From contig NZ_PSZP01000001.1 in assembly GCF_004335995.1 (NCBI RefSeq), positions 26,311 through 90,310 on the forward strand: a stretch of DNA of 64,000 nucleotides. Direction: 5' to 3'. Source of the DNA: Mycoplasma todarodis. Lineage in GTDB: Bacteria > Bacillota_I > Bacilli_A > Mycoplasmatales > Metamycoplasmataceae. Below, piece after piece: positions 61,888 through 64,000 of the stretch. Every line of letters begins with the position of its first letter. Position 1 is the stretch's first letter. The translations under genes and the position numbers were made by a program. The notes beneath the pieces were generated by a model. That model was not told the DNA's origin and made no database searches. It saw nothing but the letters and a program-made list of their open reading frames with translations.

Positions 61888-63870
61888 TTATTGTTCTTTT
61901 GTTTCTTCCGGCTTAGTTTTAACTTCTTGAGTTTTTCTTTGTTCTTGAAGTTTAATCTCTTTTGTCTTTTGGATTTGTTTTGGATCTAATTGACTTGGAG
62001 TTTTTTCAGCAGGAATAGGTGAGATAGTTTCAACTGAGAATTCAGGAACTGGTTCTTCTTCAACTTCTTGAGTTGCTGGAACTTGTTCTTGTTTACTTTC
62101 AGCTTCTTTCATTTCACGTTCAAATTGAGCTCTTTGTTCTGCTAACATTTCACGTTCTGTTTTTTCAATTGGAGCAATAACTTCAGCTGCTTTTTTAGTT
62201 TCTTTAACTTCAGCTGCTTTAGCTTTTGGAGATTTATATTCTTTTTTAAGTCCTGAAACAATTTCATTAATAGTTGAAGTTATTTGTTTGATTGTTTTTT
62301 CAGTTTCTTTTTTAGTTGCGCCAACTGTTTCTATATAAACTTTAACTTTTGGTTCTGTACCTGAAGGACGAACTGCAAATCATGAACCATTTTCTAAGAT
62401 AACTTTAACTAGAGTTGCGTTTTCAAGTCCCATGATTTCTTCTTTTCTAAAATCAAGTACATCTGAAACATCAAATTTTCCAATTGTTAGGATATCCCCA
62501 ACTCTATCTAATAATGTTTGAACATCATTTTGTTCGATTTGTTTTGAAAGTTGAGTTGAAGTATGAACACCATACATAACACCAATTCTTTCTAGTTCAT
62601 CAAGTAGTGACATGTTTTGTGTTTTTAGGTAGTTAGCTGCTTCAACTAACATTACTAATCCTTGGAATGCATCTTTATCTCTTGCGATTTCAGGGTCCAT
62701 TAATTGTCCGAATGATTCTTCGTAACCCATTACTAATCCTTCTGGGTTATCAAGAATAACTCTTGCAATGTTTTTAAATCCAACGTGTGTTTCATGGATA
62801 GAAAGATTATGTCTTTTAGCCATTTCTTTAGTTACATTTCCTGAAACTACTGATTGAGCAATATAACCTTCTTTATTGTATTGTTTAGTTCTTAAGATGT
62901 GATTTAGAACAATAGCACCTGTTTGGTTACCGTTGATTTTTTTGTAACTTCCTAGTGGACCTCTAACAGCAAGTCCAACTCTATCTGCATCTGGGTCAGT
63001 AAGAATGATGATATCTGCTTTTTTCTTTTTAGCTAATTTAATTGCTCTGTTGTAAGCTGCTTCATCTTCTGGGTTACATGATTTTAAACCTTTGAATGTT
63101 GCATCTTCAACAACTTCTTGTTTAACTGCATAATATTCAATATCCATTTTTTGGAATAAAGTTGGAGCAATATGTGAACCTGTACCGTTAAGGGCTGAGT
63201 AAACAACTATTAGTTTTTTACTATCGTTAGGTCTCTTTCTAATGCTTAATACATCTTTGATGTAATCTTCTTGTAATGTTGGTGAAATGAATGTTGGGTT
63301 GAAAAGTCCGTAAGGTACTTTTAGGAAATTCATTCTACTCATTAATTTTGAAATTTTCACTGTAAGTTCTGGAAGTAATTGAGCACCTTGTGCGTTATAT
63401 ACTTTGAATCCATTATATTCTTTTGGATTATGAGAAGCTGTAATGTTAACTCCACCTGCTGCTCTTAATTTTCTAATTGCATATGACAATAGCGGTGTAG
63501 CTGCCATCTCATTGTTTTTGAATATGTAAGTTTTAATACCTAAGTGGTCGAATACTTTCGCTGTAATTTCAGCAAATAAAGCACCGTTTGATCTATTATC
63601 ATGTGCGATAACAAGACCCATTTTTTTAACTAGTTCACTTTGCTTAACCAATGTTGCTCCGTAAGCGTATGCTGCGGCTGCAATAGTGAATTCATTTATC
63701 ATGTTTGTTCCAGGACCAAGGATCCCTCTAATTCCTGCTGTTCCGAATGTCATTGTTTCTCCAAAAAACTTATCGACATTTTTTTCGTTAATTTTTTTAA
63801 GCCCTTTTGCTAAAATTTTATCTTTAGTAGGTGCATTTTTTCATTCTCTTAATTGTTCTAAATTATTCAT
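61888..63870 (-). CDS. Phosphoglucomutase/phosphomannomutase with charged C-terminal tail
   Basis: 660 residues. Interconverts hexose 1- and 6-phosphates. Conserved sites: TFGTAGIRG near 41-49; phosphoserine loop TASHNP (Ser146); metal loop DPDADR (292-297); sugar loop GYEES (~381-385); phosphate loop RPSGTEPK (~500). These account for a normal ~560-residue enzyme. The last ~95 residues are a Glu/Gln/Lys/Pro-rich tail (EQVPATQEVEEEPVPEF, KEIKLQEQRKTQEVK), unusual for the family. TAAAAT lies six bases before the ATG (leaderless type). Confidence 0.9.
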
Positions 63871-63924
63871 AATATTATTTTAACACATTGCTCCTATTTT
63901 CACTTATTGTAGTAAGATTTTAAT

Positions 63925-64000
63925 GTGTATAAAATAAAAGACATAGTAATTGGAGAAGTTACATATATTGGGAAAGCCCATTTTATAGTAACTCTAGATA
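63925..64000 (+). CDS. Start of an S1-like RNA-binding protein (cut by window end)
   Basis: From GTG the frame gives YKIKDIVIGEVTYIGKAHFI and continues to the window end. The G-V-T-G/Y-I pattern after IGE resembles the first strands of an S1 domain. The start is uncertain: TATAAA (63928-63933) overlaps the first codons, so initiation may be at a later ATA or ATT codon. Confidence 0.35.
   Translation, partial: MYKIKDIVIGEVTYIGKAHFIVTLD

Noticed and set aside
8193..63870. Apparent widespread gene breakage at TGA codons
   Set aside because: Frames continue in phase across TGA with intact domain motifs on both sides, as expected for genetic code 4. Only the TAA at 35444 and the pseudogenes listed are taken as real interruptions.
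1..64000. Prophage or ICE as origin of the island
   Set aside because: No integrase, relaxase, replication, capsid, tail or lysis gene and no attachment-site pair could be recognised in the window.

Overview
The window reads as a chromosome segment of a mollicute (Mycoplasma-type bacterium). The DNA is very AT-rich. TGA occurs inside almost every long reading frame and must be read as tryptophan (genetic code 4), since without that nearly every gene would be broken. Lipoproteins with a Cys lipobox and one-helix surface proteins are numerous, and there are no genes for a wall or outer membrane. No rRNA, tRNA, CRISPR array, phage structural gene or recognisable IS element was seen. The exact species is not assigned. 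Only the last ~4 kb (APC transporter, ArsR-type regulator, phosphohexomutase, start of an S1-like gene) looks like ordinary core genome.

Layout. 0.3-7.5 kb: two convergent large surface proteins (a tandem-repeat protein and a propeller-like repeat protein), then unknown and membrane proteins. 8-17 kb: a giant membrane KAP-type P-loop NTPase, small membrane proteins, lipoproteins, an HELGH metalloprotease, a secreted DNase I-fold nuclease lipoprotein with a truncated copy nearby, a decayed paralogue and a compact three-hairpin RNA candidate. 17-48 kb: a dense defence-type island. It holds a large SIR2 protein (DSR-like), a DUF4268/PD-(D/E)XK protein, a type II restriction-modification pair (C5 methyltransferase + HNH nuclease), a DUF3883 nuclease-like protein, a solitary ABC-class ATPase, a membrane protein, a KAP NTPase, an AAA+ ATPase/subtilisin pair resembling IetAS, an AAA ATPase/TOPRIM pair (RloAB- or PARIS-like), a Cas2-like small protein, an operon of HNH nuclease, cytidine-deaminase-fold protein, KAP NTPase and membrane protein, an unknown gene, a small peptide/glycosyltransferase/secreted peptide cluster, a second HNH gene and a WYL-domain regulator. 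48-60 kb: surface proteins again (propeller-like protein, MYPU_1760-type metalloprotease, 1008-residue coiled-coil protein, two lipoproteins).

How parts may work together. The strongest candidate for an undescribed system is the four-gene operon at 41070-43699 (HNH, HAE/PCxxC deaminase, KAP NTPase, ECF-S-like membrane protein), with overlapping or tightly spaced genes. The promoter beside it (43786-43843) is repeated without gaps at 47350-47407, where it drives a WYL regulator divergent from a second HNH gene. This suggests one regulator controls both loci. Several cassettes between 26.5 and 38 kb are separated by direct copies of a ~100-195 bp unit made of three consecutive hairpins, which may serve as terminator and as recombination point.

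Expression signals. Many genes lack a Shine-Dalgarno site and have TATAAT (or a close variant) followed by exactly six bases and ATG, which implies leaderless mRNAs. Other genes have strong AAAGGAG sites.
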